A stretch of DNA of 64,000 bases, from the NCBI GenBank assembly GCA_034670405.1, contig JAXDDX010000002.1:6539501-6603500 (forward strand). The letters run 5' to 3'. Position 1 is the first letter of the stretch. Each line of letters opens with the position of its first letter. Below the pieces are notes generated by a model. That model had not been told where the DNA came from. It searched no databases and saw only the letters and a list, made by a program, of their open reading frames with translations. A program made the translations under genes and the position numbers. Source of the stretch: Hoplostethus atlanticus (Eukaryota > Chordata > Actinopteri > Trachichthyiformes > Trachichthyidae). Positions 10,521 through 23,279 of this stretch are shown here, piece after piece.

Positions 10521-13500
10521 CATGTAGAATATAATCATCCCACTCTCGTAATCAGTCTAATACCTCATTTAGAATTGTATAAAGGACTATAAATGACTTG
10601 AGAATGACCACTGACTCAAATCTTTCACAGTAATCTTTCATTTACCAGTCATATCCATTCCCCAAAAAGGACATTCAGAAGCAATCTAATCATCTGTCTA
10701 AAATATTCCCCATCCCCTCTGATATTAGATGTCTAGTTCAAATTTATACTTAAGATTATTTGATGTATGGTTGTGACAGAAAAAGCTTTATTACAGTCTC
10801 TGATAGGGGCTGGGGCAAAATATTCTTTTTGAAAATCTGCTTTTAAAAACTCCTTGCTAGTGAGTTTTGTACAGTGACATGTACATACCCTTTCAACAGA
10901 AAATACAATATTTACAGCAACAGCTAGAACACATTTCCTGAAATGTCCCCAAAACTAATGCACACTGATCTGTACAAACCTCAAACATCTATGACAAAAT
11001 CAAACACTCTACTCAAAAATGTTATCTTCCATCTAAATCAAATTTTGCCTTCAGATGGCACACAAAAGTCATCAAATACACAGACACCACTCTGTATTTA
11101 CTACTATCTACTATTGTGAAAACAAAAGTGAAACGTGAAATAATATAGTGTGTGCAATAATAATAATAATATACCAATATACCAATGAACAATGTTCAAC
11201 ACCTCACAATTAAACTGGAAATTAAATCATACAGTTTTAAAGGTAAACACATTCAAATTTTAAAAATATATGTGGATTTTGAATGGAATCAAGGTGTCAG
11301 AATGCATGAAAAGTCACCAAAATAGAGGTTATTCATCAAGAGCTTGTGTTCCCGGGGGGAAACTAGCTGGCTACTTCTTCCCTTTGGCTGACTATACAAT
11401 GTACTTGTGGAAAACACTGCTTCAGACTGGTTATACAGTATGCCACCTTTAGCTTATAGCTCCTCAGGTGAGTGTTAGCAATGCCCCTTAAGGCCCTGAT
11501 CAGATAGGGTGCTTTATTCTCATGTTCAAAAAGCAAAAGCAAAGTGTTGCTGTGAGCATCCCTAGTAACAGAGAGAAAGCGCTCTAGGGGCACAAGGAGT
11601 GTTACATCATTCTGGTTGCTGTGCAACACAGTGTTTGAAAACAACTTGCAAGTTATCTAATTAATGTTAGCTATAGCTAACCTGAAGTAACACACGGAAT
11701 AACCTTAAAAATAAAAATAGACAAGAGAAAGTTAATAATTGCTCTGCTTGCTCTTGAAGAATCAGATGAGTATGCTCTCACCCCTCACTTCTATTTCTGC
11801 ATGTTTAACAACTCTGCTTTTATGTTTTCTGCTTTATTTTTGCTTTAGGTGCCATTTAGAAAAAACGGTTATTATTGAATAGAAAAATAAAATTTTCTGC
11901 TAGACATATGTTTCAGGAAACAAGCAGCTCCCAAGAAAGTAAGTGAGAAATGCTGTGACATATGGACCACAACAATCTCTACTGGCAAACATACTCCAGA
12001 AAGAGAGGTTTAACAGGCGGTAGTGAGAGATATCACACTGCACTGTATGTAGACAACAACACTCTGTAGAAAAACACCATTAGCAGTTGGCTGCTCTTCA
12101 GTAGGGTTGCGGGTTCAAGGAGATACGGGGCAGTGCCAACAGGCTGATGGGTAATCTAACATGCCAATGTTATTGCGTAGGAGGGCACAGTTTGGTGCTT
12201 TCCCCTGACATTTCTGCTCCACTTAGTCATTAGCAGATACAACACAAAGATTGTTCTCTTTGTGAATTTTCCTCATGGCATTCCACTACCTTCAGTTATT
12301 GCACGCACTGTAAACTGTAACTGTATCAGTAAATTTTACTTTTGAATGTATAATGCAGATAAAAAAGAGAGAATAATCATGCTCGTCTCCTGCCTGACTA
12401 TTAATCACATAGTGATATTTACCAAAACAAATGATTTTGTGTGTGATTTATGTAGTTGGTTTGATCATGCGTTCTGCCCCCCATGATATGAGCTTGGACA
12501 AACAGAAAGGCTGATTTAAAAGACTTCTGATCACAAGAACAGGGGCCAAAGCTATTATGTTAATTTAGATTTTGGAAGAGATGGTTGGATTCAATCCAAC
12601 ACCAGCAGACAATTTACATATTCTGTCATGAACTGCCATTTCAGTTCAAGTCACTTTCTTCTGGATGCTATTTAGAGGGCATGGTAAAGAATACTAAGAG
12701 GGATCTTAAATAAAACAGACAAAAATGCTAAAAAAGTGAAACATCCCTGTCTTGTGTTAAGATTAATGCAGTGATATAAGGAGAGTAAAATCACTCATTT
12801 AAATAACCTTGCTTAAAATAGTGGAGAGCTTCATTAATCTTCATGTCATTCCCAAGGATAAATGGGAGAAGTAATTAGAGCTAATAGGAATTTCATTTTC
12901 CCCTCTATTTTGTGGAGTTATAATTCGCTATCTGTCCATAATGGAAAAAAAGGCTTGCATAGAAATGGGTCATACTACTGTTGAGCAAATGATAGAATGA
13001 GGTTCTTGTGCATTCTCTTTTTAGATTTTGAACCTTAACGGGAAACGTCGCTGTCCTTCATTGTTGGCATGCATTCTAACTGCTAACAGAAAAACACTTG
13101 TAAGATTATTGCAGAAGCCTTATGGGTGAATGGATGCATTTTTGATCCTATGCTATCTTTAGCATTCATAACACATTCTAACATCTATAAAGAGTATAAA
13201 AACTAATAGACAAACCTGTGGACAAACCAGCTTGGTCCACAAAATATCCTTTTAACTAAGGATGTACCTGAATGCAACCAGAAGAAAAACTCCACAGTGT
13301 AGAAGAGAATGGGCATTATTAATAAATAACGTTTTACTATTATGTTACTTTGATGATGCTTCTGTGATCAAGGTGGTGCCAATCGTAGCTATTATACTGA
13401 GACTGTGAAATATTAGAAATACCTGCTCCTTCCATGGTATATGATAATCAGGTGAATGCTTTAATCCATTTCCTCTTTAGTTCTGAAGAGAATAGACAAA

Positions 13501-13599
13501 GAGAGGGAGACAGATTATGTAAGATCATGAAATCATCTGATTTTATAAATCTTATTGAGTGTTTTAATTTAACTCAGTGTATCAGAGAGACTCTACCCG
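10521..13599. other. Intergenic DNA, no gene recognised
   Basis: Mostly unique AT-rich sequence with a short (AAT)n run near 11,158. The block 12,780-12,950 has balanced composition and TAATTAG words resembling a vertebrate conserved non-coding element; this is only a visual impression. Confidence 0.4.
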
Positions 13600-13851
13600 C
13601 ACACCCTAGACTCTTTAGACACTTCATTCCCCTTTCACATTCATTCACTCATTACCATTCCTTAATACATGTACCATCCATCCATTCACTCGCTCTGCAT
13701 ATTTATAAGTAGTTTTTTTGTTTTTTTTGTTTTTTAGGCCTTTGTTTTTAGTATTTTGTACCTTGTCTTTGTATTTTATGCATTCTTTGATACTGTTATG
13801 CTGCTGCAACCCAAGAATTTCCCCCCGGGGATCAATAAAGTATCTATCTAG

Positions 13852-13882
<31 letters not shown>
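13600..13882 (+). mobile_element. LINE 3' UTR with (ATCT)n tail
   Basis: A T-rich stretch ending 'AATTTCCCCCCGGGGATCAA' and then 'TAAAGTATCTATCTAGCTAT' leads straight into an (ATCT)n microsatellite at 13,840-13,882. This is the classic 3' end of a fish LINE in which the tail unit has expanded. No coding remnant is recognisable upstream, so this copy is a very short 5'-truncated insertion. The left edge is approximate. Confidence 0.65.
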
Positions 13883-13889
13883 AGTTCCT

Positions 13890-14770
13890 AACACCTGTGC
13901 ACCTGTCCATTCCCGCATCTATTACTCCTCAATACAGAGGACCTTGTTCATGATTGTAACAACAGTTGAATACTCTTAATGCTGTGGCTCCTTTAAAAAA
14001 TAAGAAATCAAGAATAAATCCTCTACCATGGCTTAATGAGGATACTCGGACCGTAAAGAAAGAGCACAGAAAAGCCTAACATAAATGGAAGGCTGATAAG
14101 CTGCAGGTCTCCCTCAATATAATGAAAAACTTAATGCTGAAATATCAGAAGGCAGTTAAGGATGCAAGAGTGGCATATTTCTCCAATCTCATCTCAAGGC
14201 ACTGTCATAACTCCAGGGTCCTTTTTAATGTGATATAGACAGTTGTGAGCCCCTCCTCGAAGCAATGTACTGATTCCTCTCCTGAAAACTGTGAGGAATT
14301 TTTAATATTTTTTATGATGAAAGTAGAGGACTTAAGACTCCAACAGGGACATATGTCTCACCATCAGTAATACTGCTCTCCTGAGCTGCTTTGAACCCAT
14401 TTCTCATATAGTCCTTCAGGACACAGTTACTCATATGAAGTCCTCCACTTATTCCTTGGATGTTGTCCCTATTAGGTTTCTAAGAGGCTTTTAACACAGT
14501 CAGCAATAGCATTTTATCTATTATCAATAGCTCCCTGGCCTCTGGTATTTTTACTTCCAGTTTTAAACATGCAGTCTTGACCCCTCATCTGTTGTAAACT
14601 ACCATTTTCAAGCCTCACGCAGATCCCTATTGGCTGTGCCCAAATCAGTATCTTCTTTTAAATAATTTCTTAAATCTCACTTCTACAAACTAGCTTTCAT
14701 GTAAACCCCTCTCCATTTATTTATTTTTACCTCTCAGGTATGGCCTGTTTCCATTGTGTTTTTATCTCAT
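13890..14770 (+). pseudogene. L2-like LINE ORF2 pseudogene with internal deletion
   Basis: Several blocks match the general layout of L2/Rex-type ORF2. At 13,969-14,040 the frame reads NTLNAVAPLKN...PLPWLNE, the linker between endonuclease and reverse transcriptase. A KADKLQVSLNIMKNLML-like helix and an AYFSNLISRHCHNSRVLFNV-like segment follow. At about 14,385-14,480 there is an EPISHIVLQDTVTHMKSSTY segment from the start of the reverse transcriptase. At about 14,614-14,690 SRRSLLAVPKSVSSFK belongs near the C-terminus, so the catalytic core (including the YxDD region) is deleted. In-frame stops (for example TAA at 14,077-14,079) and frame changes confirm that it is dead. Confidence 0.75.
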
Positions 14771-14799
14771 TTTGTTGTTTGTATATGCATATGCATGTG

Positions 14800-15000
14800 T
14801 ATATGTTCAAGAGTTTTATTGGCCATTTGCGACAAGTACAAGCACATTGGAATTCTTACTCCTGATCATTCCGCCAGCACACAGTATGCATATTTAAATA
14901 ACACACTGGGTAAAAAAAAAGGAGATATACAGAATATAGAGAATATATACAGAATATGTAAATGATGCCGAGTCCAGTGTTAAAGTGATACAGTGCTAAG
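14800..15000 (-). mobile_element. LINE 3' end, minus strand
   Basis: 'TTCAAGAGTTTTATTGGCCA' followed by 'CAAGTACAAGCACATTGGAA' on the plus strand is the reverse complement of a common fish LINE 3' end, with an AATAAA-like element and short CTTGAA tail. The inner boundary is uncertain because the sequence to about 15,210 contains no coding match. It lies head-on to the L2-like remnant just to its left, so at least three LINE insertions cluster within 1.6 kb. Confidence 0.5.
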
Positions 15001-15210
15001 TAAATTAGCAGTTATTATTATTACACTAGATGAACAATATAGTAAATATAGTATAGATGAAACTAATATCGGTCTGAAACTCTTCAGTATAACAGCTGAG
15101 CAATGCAAACAAAATCCACTGCAGTCACAGTGGAATAATAGTGGACAGAAAACCATTTTCTGCAAATCCTGTCTGTTCTTGATTAGTTTGCATGCTGCAA
15201 TACAGTGATG

Positions 15211-16480
15211 TATGGCCATATAAAGTATATAGCCTAATCGTTTTATATTCATAAGACAACACATACTCACATACTCAAGTGTTTTATAATAAAATGAGTT
15301 GTTGAAGCAGTGTGAATACCTAGGGAGCCACTGCTAATATATTTGTTCTATATATCATTGCCAGTAATGTGCTTTATAGTTGTTGAGGTTTAGTCAGCTA
15401 TAATGGCCTGTAGTCACCACCACTCATTTATTTATGTTTTTAAAACCGTGTCTAAAGAGATGTGTTAAAAAGTGAATATACCAAAGTAAAATAACATTTT
15501 AAAATACCATAAAGTCAATACCCATATTTGTGTGAATCGTGTATTGAGTGGAGTTCTGTCAAGTTCAGCTCAGTTCGATTATGAACCAAACAAACCAGAT
15601 GTTTTCCTTTACCAGTTATTAAAGTTCTGAAATAATTCACCCAGGTTTGAGACTGGCAGTGAGTTTCCACTACTTTAACCCTCACACTTTGTAATTGCAT
15701 TAAGTTTGTGAATTACACACTTCTGTGGGGTTAATTAACCATGTTTTTCTGAATAAAAGGATCGTTCAAATAAGAGCTAAAACTGAGAGGAATGTTTCAA
15801 CATAGTTCTGCCACACTAATGAGCAGAAATTGTAGAAATGAGGTACACAACCGCACCAAGACAAGATATTTGGGTGCATTCCACATATAGAGTCGCACCT
15901 CCTCCCTCTCTGAGACCTGCTTCTTTCTATTTACATGCATTTGCAGAAAAATATGATCTCGCTATGCACTGGGGAGAGAGGAAGGATTATAAGCTGTGGG
16001 CCATTTCTCAAATGCATTGGTTAAAATCACGTTTCCTGAGATACAATGACTTCCATAGCACCATAGTTGAACTGGGGGGGTGGGGGGCATAGCCCATAGC
16101 CCATCCATCAACAGAATAGAAAAGATGATTTACAAGGATTCCATAAGACCTCCATGAATCCTTGTGACTATTGAAAATGCATGTGCATGTGCATGTGTGA
16201 GGGGTGATATGTTGTGTGTATATATCTAGTCAGTGATGTGCAGAAAAATAATTTAACTGCATGTATGTGTATGTGACGATTAAAGTTCATCCATGAACCT
16301 GTTTCATGGACCTGTTTCCTTGGAAAACAGCCTCCCTTGTGTAGAATCCCCCAAGGATTCTACACTTACCAATAGCATTGTTCCATGGGAGCCTTGCATT
16401 GTTTCTCTTTCATGGCTTTGTGCCTCTTTCAGTATCACCAGCAATTCAATCAAAGAGATATCCCTAATTGTTATGGCATG
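15211..16480. other. Intergenic DNA, no gene recognised
   Basis: No coding match. Small items are a G-rich run (G7 T G6) at 16,074-16,087, a (GCATGT)n stretch near 16,180-16,197, and two perfect hairpins at 16,291-16,309 and 16,339-16,365. Confidence 0.5.
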
Positions 16481-16484
16481 AAAC

Positions 16485-16565
16485 TAATCATCAGATTAGA
16501 TAAGATTAGCTTTATTATCCCAAAAAGGGAATTTTGGCAGATTCACACACTAGTTTCTAAAAAAA
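16485..16565 (-). mobile_element. Very short LINE 3' end, minus strand
   Basis: The plus strand reads 'AGATTAGATAAGATTAGCTT' then 'TATTATCCCAAAAAGGGAAT'. Reverse complemented, this gives a LINE terminus ending in AATAAAGCTAATCTTATCTA, a tail type frequent in fish. Only the last 80 or so bases of the element remain recognisable. Confidence 0.55.
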
Positions 16566-16858
16566 CATAAGGCATAGGATGTAAGGAGAACATAATACAG
16601 GCATCAAACATTAAAATGTAAATTTGAAGTCCTGGCAATGCAAAAGTGCATGCGTACAACAATTCATCATATACTAATGCTCATGAAATAAGTCATTCAG
16701 TTGTGGAATTGTTTTCCTTTTCTTTTTTCAGTGTTGAAGGATCATGACCAATTTCGGGGCCGGGTGGCCTGGAACAGATGTTTTGCCTGAGAGGCTTGAG
16801 TAATGGAGCAGTAGTACAACATCTACAGCAAGTCCTCCTGAAGGGTGTGTGAGTGTGA

Positions 16859-16864
<6 letters not shown>

Positions 16865-16902
<38 letters not shown>
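16865..16902. repeat. (GA)n microsatellite
   Basis: About 19 GA units on the plus strand, preceded by a short GTGTGA stretch. It is purine-only on one strand and so can form H-DNA. Confidence 0.95.
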
Positions 16903-16904
<2 letters not shown>

Positions 16905-19900
16905 CACATAACACAAACACACACACAAACACTAACCCCTGCACAAATAATGCAGTATCATAAATCCCAGTTGTATCTTCGATCTACAGTTAGAATATGT
17001 TTCAGCTGAAGTACGGTACAGGGCATAGACACCTTGCATGATTCCTTGCTTATTGCTCGCTCTCATAACCTGCTACTCTATATCATAGGTTTAGTAATAG
17101 TTCCATGATAGTTCCATAATAACCAGGCATTGAGAAGGTGCGATATGCAGTTTTGAACAGAATAAATGTTTTGCATTGGGTTGCCACTGAGGTTTATGCT
17201 GATACCATCCTCACACCACAGGCAGCCACTTTATCACAAAAAAAGGTTTTCTTTGCTAACCTTAAGCACGCATAAGCTTATTTGAACTGTCCCTGGTATC
17301 TGTACAGCTGTACAGTGGAATCACTCACTGTCACTAAATCTAAGCCACTTTGCTCACCTCGACAGGGAGAGCAAGAGAGAGGGAGGCACTCTGGGATGAC
17401 CACTGTTATTATATTTTCAACTAAAAACTTGAACAGCCTCTTCTCTTCAAAAAGTGTCAGACACATGATTATGATCACATTTGGATTCATAGAAATCATC
17501 ATCATCTGGTATGCAATTTATTAAATGAGTTCATGTTGGAACTATTAGGCATGCAGCTATGGTGCACTCTAGACCAAACACCACTTTAGACCACCTGTGT
17601 TTGCTCCAGATTTCCCTTACTTCATAATGTGACAGTGGATGTCATGCATCCTGCTGTGGGACTAATAACTCTAATGTCATTATGCTGCCTAATGACATAA
17701 CAGGTTCAGGAAAATATGGCCACATTAGCTAGTAAAAGCATAAATTGCAATCATGATGTCAAATGTGCGCGCGGGTGCATTTGTGTGTGGGCGCGTTTGT
17801 GTGTGTGTTTGTGTGTATAAGTCACTCTAGACAGTTTCATAGTTGATGGGATTCTTTTTAGCACCGTCAGCAGTATGCTGATGCAGTTATTTTTTCGACT
17901 CTGTTCCCACAACTACACATTGAGTTTGTATTCTATAGCTGACTCTGAGGTGCTTGAAATGCATGGTTCTGCAGCACTATGATCTTCATCACCCCAGTTA
18001 GACCACTGAGGGAATCTACATCAAGGTTCATAAGAGGGCAGGCAGCATTCATCATTAGAGTGCTGATGTGAGTTATGAGCCGCTGCAGCAAAAACCTCCT
18101 GATAGTATTGGAGTATACACTTAACCACAAGAGACTTAAAACAATAGCACATCAATATGACATTTCTTTGTTGTGTAATCGTGGGTCAATAAAGTGACCA
18201 AAACAATTGAGGAAGTCTTTTATGAAACTGGAAATTGGTTCTGTCTAGCTGCTTGACCGTTTGACTTTCTGTTTCAGTATGTCACAGACAGTTCAGACAG
18301 GGAGGTTGAGCTATATTTTTCTAATGTGGATATTCTGTATGCCTTGTCAGTCTTCCTCTAAGGAACACTACAAGCAATTAGAAAGGTTATAGGAATGCCT
18401 GCAGTGTCTCAGTGCTTGAATTTATTAGGACATGTTTTTTGACCTTGTATGAATTGACATTTTTATATGAGGAAATAGTACTTTGACAGTTTGTTCTCGT
18501 GCCTTTGTACTTAGTGGCACTTAGTGGGCCAAATATTAGGAAACATTTCCTAATATTGAGCTTTGTGCTTGTTTTTGCACATCCCATTTGCAAAATTAAT
18601 TTGCATTCTCTTCTCTCAAGGCTTACAAAACCTCCCTTTCATCTACACCTCCCATTCATGACTGACACCAATTGAATAGGTAAAATAAATACGCAATCAC
18701 AGTTTTCACCTGGATTGACCTTGTATATTTTGGTACATCCAGAATTCTTATCTAAAGAAACTCAATGCAAAGTGTTTCCAGTTTTGACAAGGAATCCATA
18801 GGGTGGCTCACAAAGCTTTTTATGGTCCTTTTTATGTTTGATTTTCTGCACAGCAATCCTTACTTATCAAATACCTGACTGGACCTAATGCACAAATTGT
18901 GATACATTCCCTTATGTAATTTTGTCTCCATGTATGAGGTATTGTTCTAACCCTGTAATCTCTTAGAAGTGCACAGTGCCCTTCCAAATTACTGCCTTTA
19001 GCACAATCTTTTTCCCAGTTCTCTCAAGGCTAAAACTCCTTCTCCTACTTGTCTTGTTCCCTTCATCTACAATTCAGCTTCATAACTGAAGAAGTTGTGA
19101 TTGGTGAACCCATTGAGGGATTGTAGCTTTTTTGTGTTTTGTGTATGAGACACCTGTTCTCACAGTTAGGCCAAAAGTGGATCTGTATGGTAAACCAATT
19201 TTGTACATCTCTTCAAGAGAATTATGAAGGATTGCAATTGCTTGAATCTACAGAAATATGTGATCCTATAGCATATTAACAATGTTTGAAAATCATTTGC
19301 AATTCCAGTGCTTCCATAGGTTAACCGTAGGTTAACCCAGTACTACGCCTAGGGTGGAAATTAGCTTTTATCGCTTTTTTTTTCTCTCTCTCACACTGAA
19401 AACTAGGACAAATACAAACTTTTTTTCGTGGGAGTTGTTTCAAGTCATACTGGTTTCTCAGTTGCATACGTAGGTTTCACAGAATTAAATTTCACAACTG
19501 AATGACTTAAGTTAAATAAGCAGGTGTTTATCAAAGCAGGAAAAAATAGAGACTCATATCACACAGTAAGTGTTGGTTTAAGGAATTCTGAATATCAGTG
19601 TTAGATGTGTAAATTGGGCTCACAAACCAGCGACCTCCACCATTACTTGATCTGATAATCTGTAGTCTCCACGTTCTTCCTGTTTTTTTAGGTTTTTTCC
19701 CCCTTGTTATCAATAACTGCAAACAGGCAAAATTGCTTCTTGAAAATTTTGGTGTAGAACAAAAACAAACTACCATTAGTGTCATATTGTTGTGGTCTGT
19801 AGGTGTCAGAAGTATTACATTTGGACTCGGTTTTCATTCACAATATTGTCTCAGGGACGTCCACGTCAAGACAAAAATAAGTTTCATAGCTGCTGGAAAG

Positions 19901-21083
19901 CATTGTTCCTCTGTTCTCATTAATTGTATTACAGCTATGCCAAAAATATATTCCCAAGGACTGATTTGTTTTAAGCATGTGGAGATAGAAAATAAATCTT
20001 CAGATAGAACACCCAGGTCTGTGTGGATAGAGATCCTGAAAACCTGCATAAATTACTGTATTGTACGCAAAAAAAAAAATATCTCTCTATAACGTGACCT
20101 AATTTCTTACACCTCGGGGACCCAGCAGCATCTAAAACTCCCTCTCTGTCTCCTATTCCAACGTTTGTGCAGGAGGATTGCAACAGAGTACAGTATATAG
20201 AGAATGGGGGCTTTGATGGCCTGAGGTAAAATGCAGGTCAGAATGGGCGATGAGGCTGTGGTGTAAGTGAACTGACAACAGCATTACGTCAGATATTTAT
20301 CGCTGTTTTGATACTGACCTCAATGGTGATTAGAATCATTTGCCTTTTACTTGTGCCAAGATCACCCTTTGTTAAAGGCTGAACTCAAAATGGTTAATGC
20401 TTATTGTTGTCAGGGCCCCATATGGTTGGTAACGCATTATTGGTTTATGAAGATGAATGGGATTTTTCTGCAACAATCATTCAGATCATTATAGGGAGAT
20501 AAATATCTTCTTGCACTGCTATTAAGGACCATTAGAACAAGAGATTACAGAGACCACACCTTCATCCTAATTGTCTGTATTTACATCTGTAGAAAAAATT
20601 GGTATTTTTGTATGTAATGTAATTAGTTAAAGGAGTATTTTTTGTAGTTTTTCTAATTTTTGTAGATTTTTCATTGACATCTTTGGTGCTAAGCGGTCAT
20701 TGTTGTGTTGTTGTTAATGAAGTTTACGTTTCTGTAGGTGGCGCTCTTTTCTTTGTGTGTTCAGCCATGGTGGCTGTTGCTATTCCAAACAAACAGTTGC
20801 TGCTGCTGCCTGAGATGTAAAACCCATTACTTCCTGTGAACCAGAGGATTTTTCTTGGGAAAAATCTATCAGACACTGGGAGCATAGAATAGCAAATGTC
20901 ATGAACTGGATAGAGGTTGAATCACCACTGTGTTCTTATAATATCTTATAATTGTAATTCTGTGTCTATGATGTGCAAATTTCCACAGCATATATTACTT
21001 GCCAATAAATTATATTACCATGAAGTATTTCTATAACATTTTTTTTTGTTAAAAATATTTGAATAAACACCTTTCTTTGATAA
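16903..21083. other. Intergenic DNA, no gene recognised
   Basis: Only short unsupported open frames. It contains a GT-rich low-complexity stretch at about 17,763-17,818 and a 12-bp-stem perfect hairpin at 18,532-18,557. A direct duplication of 'TAGGTTAACC' at about 19,318-19,340 may mark an old repeat edge. Confidence 0.5.
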
Positions 21084-21213
21084 GAAAGGCCTGGACAGTC
21101 GGTAGAGCATGACACTCTCAGTCTCAGAGTTGTGGGTTCAGTCCCCACATAGTGTCAAGTACCTTTGGATAAAAGCGTCTGCTAAAGGACTGTAAAGTAA
21201 ATGTAATAATAAA
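21084..21213 (+). repeat. tRNA-derived SINE, copy A
   Basis: The head carries a degenerate RNA polymerase III A box ('TCGGTAGAGCATGACAC', about 21,099) and B box ('GTGGGTTCAGTCCCCAC', about 21,132), as in a tRNA-derived SINE. The tail reads 'CAAGTACCTTTGGATAAAAG' and then 'CGTCTGCTAAAGGACTGTAA', a LINE-like 3' tail widespread in teleosts, ending in an AATGTAAT-rich terminus. Compared with copy B at 60.4 kb, it lacks 12 bases between 'ACCTTTG' and 'GATAAAAG'. It is not a functional tRNA gene: it has no intact cloverleaf or acceptor stem. Confidence 0.8.
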
Positions 21214-23271
21214 ATCGCAAATTTTCAAGGATCAAGGTGTTGTAATTAGGCCAAGAGAGCACACTTAATATGAGGTGAATAAGCCAATAGTGCATAATGT
21301 GAGGCTCAGTATTTCAACCGAACAATTGTGGCTCTGAGAGCAGGGATAGTTCCACTTAATGTGTGCATAACAATTCCACAACTTCAAACCAAACAGAAGG
21401 AGGGTGTATGGACTAAGAGCTTGATATGCAAACAGGCATGGCAGGGCAACAGCAAGCAATAAACATGCTAATTTAGGAGAGTGTAACAGTCACTTATCTG
21501 GAGCCAAAAAAAAATGTCACATCAAAAACGGCTTATAGCATTCTCTGTACCTCAGGAACAAACAGAGGCTGGAGTTAGTAGTCATGGCAGGCGATACAGG
21601 ATGAGCTTGAGTGCTACAACCGTAGTTTGTTTTCTGCCTTCCACCCACAACTTATAAAATATTAAGGGCTATTTTGATTGGAATAACATAATCATCACTT
21701 CTGGCATTTACATATAAAGTGTATGCTTTCAATGGAATAATGCCTGCGCTCAAGGACGGGATAATAATGTTTATGGAAAAAGTGGAGAGCTTTTTATTTC
21801 TCTAGGCCTTCAATTTAGTGTGTGTGTGCATGTTTAGGTGACTCGTTAGGATGTAGACATCCTCACTATAAAACAATTATTGAAGGAAACCTACAAATGT
21901 AAAGACAATATATATATCTATATATACATTTAGATTAATTACAATGAATTAATTTCTACCTCGCTAAATTCAACCCAGTTCAAATTTGGTTTCCTGTTAG
22001 AATCAAAATTTGATGATTTAAGTGAAATTTCAGACTTCAAAATTCAACCACTGATGTGTGTCTGTTATTACATGCAATCAAAAGAGGTGTGCGTGTGTGT
22101 GTCTGTCTGTCTAAGATAAATCTATTGCTTCAGTTAATTGATTGATTGATATTTACATTTACCTACGTTACTGTAGGTGCCAAGTCCTAATCAGTTTATG
22201 ATCAAAAGTAAAATTTCTATTTCAACTGAGGTCTGCATCCATTTTTCAGTTACAGTTCTACCAACTTTCTGAGGCATGTGCAGGATGAAATCAAAATAAA
22301 TAAAACACTAACATAAATATTTCCAAATGAGTAAAGGGCTCCCGTGGCTCCGTACTGTTGTAGGGTACATTTCCTGACAGACATTTCAATCCAGTCATCA
22401 ATGTAATGACCCTCAGTGATTATCTTCACCCCATGATGAATTTCTATATTGATGGGAGTGATGTTTTGATGACAATGACCCTTTTACCCAGTGATTTGAA
22501 AAGTGTGACAATGATGTCATGCCAAGGCCTCTCAATACCAGAGATAATGTCAATTGAATTGTGGGAGATTCTGAATTGGCATTCGGGATGATGGAGGGCC
22601 AAGATGATCACTCACAATGCTTTGATCTGTAGTCACTAGCGTTGCCCTTGGCAAAATGAATTCACCCAAAGCATACCAGAAAAAGGACCCCACACCTCTG
22701 CAGACCCATGGCCTGAAGAAATCTTTATTTGACAACACTGTGCATTCTATGTGCTGCAATCTGCCCTGCTCTGCTACAGCCTCCAGAACATTGTCTCTAG
22801 AGGCTAAGTACCACTCCTGATTAATGGAAAGGTGTGAGTTTCCAAGTTCCGACTCAGGCAATCAATGCACAACTTAAAGTGTCTTCGGGATGAATTCAAG
22901 AGTTTGAGCACAGACTTTTCTCCCAACTTAGTCAATTGTTTTATCCTGACCTTACATTTTCGCCCCAGCTGCATGAAGCTCCTTGAGTGGTTTTTGGGCA
23001 TAATTTTGCCTTTATTCGACAGTTGATAGTAGAGAGAAACAGGAAAGATTGGGGGAGGGAGGGGAATGACATGAGACAAGGGTCCCAGGCCAGATTTGAA
23101 TGATGAGAGGTCAGTAATATGAGCTATACTGGGATTACATGAATTACTGTTATTATTTCACAAATGTATAAATCATGCAATCAAGTTTACAAAATTGCAT
23201 GTATAATTGATGCATGAGCTATTTGGCCATCTGTAAGAATCCGCATCCTAGTCCAGGAAACCAGTAAAATG
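21214..23271. other. Intergenic DNA, no gene recognised
   Basis: AT-rich unique DNA with a short GT/CTGT run near 22,090-22,112. A minus-strand frame of about 100 codons at 22,550-22,861 has no recognisable motif and is not called as a gene. Confidence 0.5.
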
Positions 23272-23279
23272 ACTGTTTT

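Noticed and set aside
21099-21150. Functional tRNA gene
   Set aside because: A and B boxes are present but the acceptor and anticodon stems do not form and a LINE-like tail follows; it is a SINE.
22550-22861. 103-codon minus-strand open frame, with apparent continuation in other frames to about 22,400
   Set aside because: No domain or family recognised; lacks codon or splice evidence.
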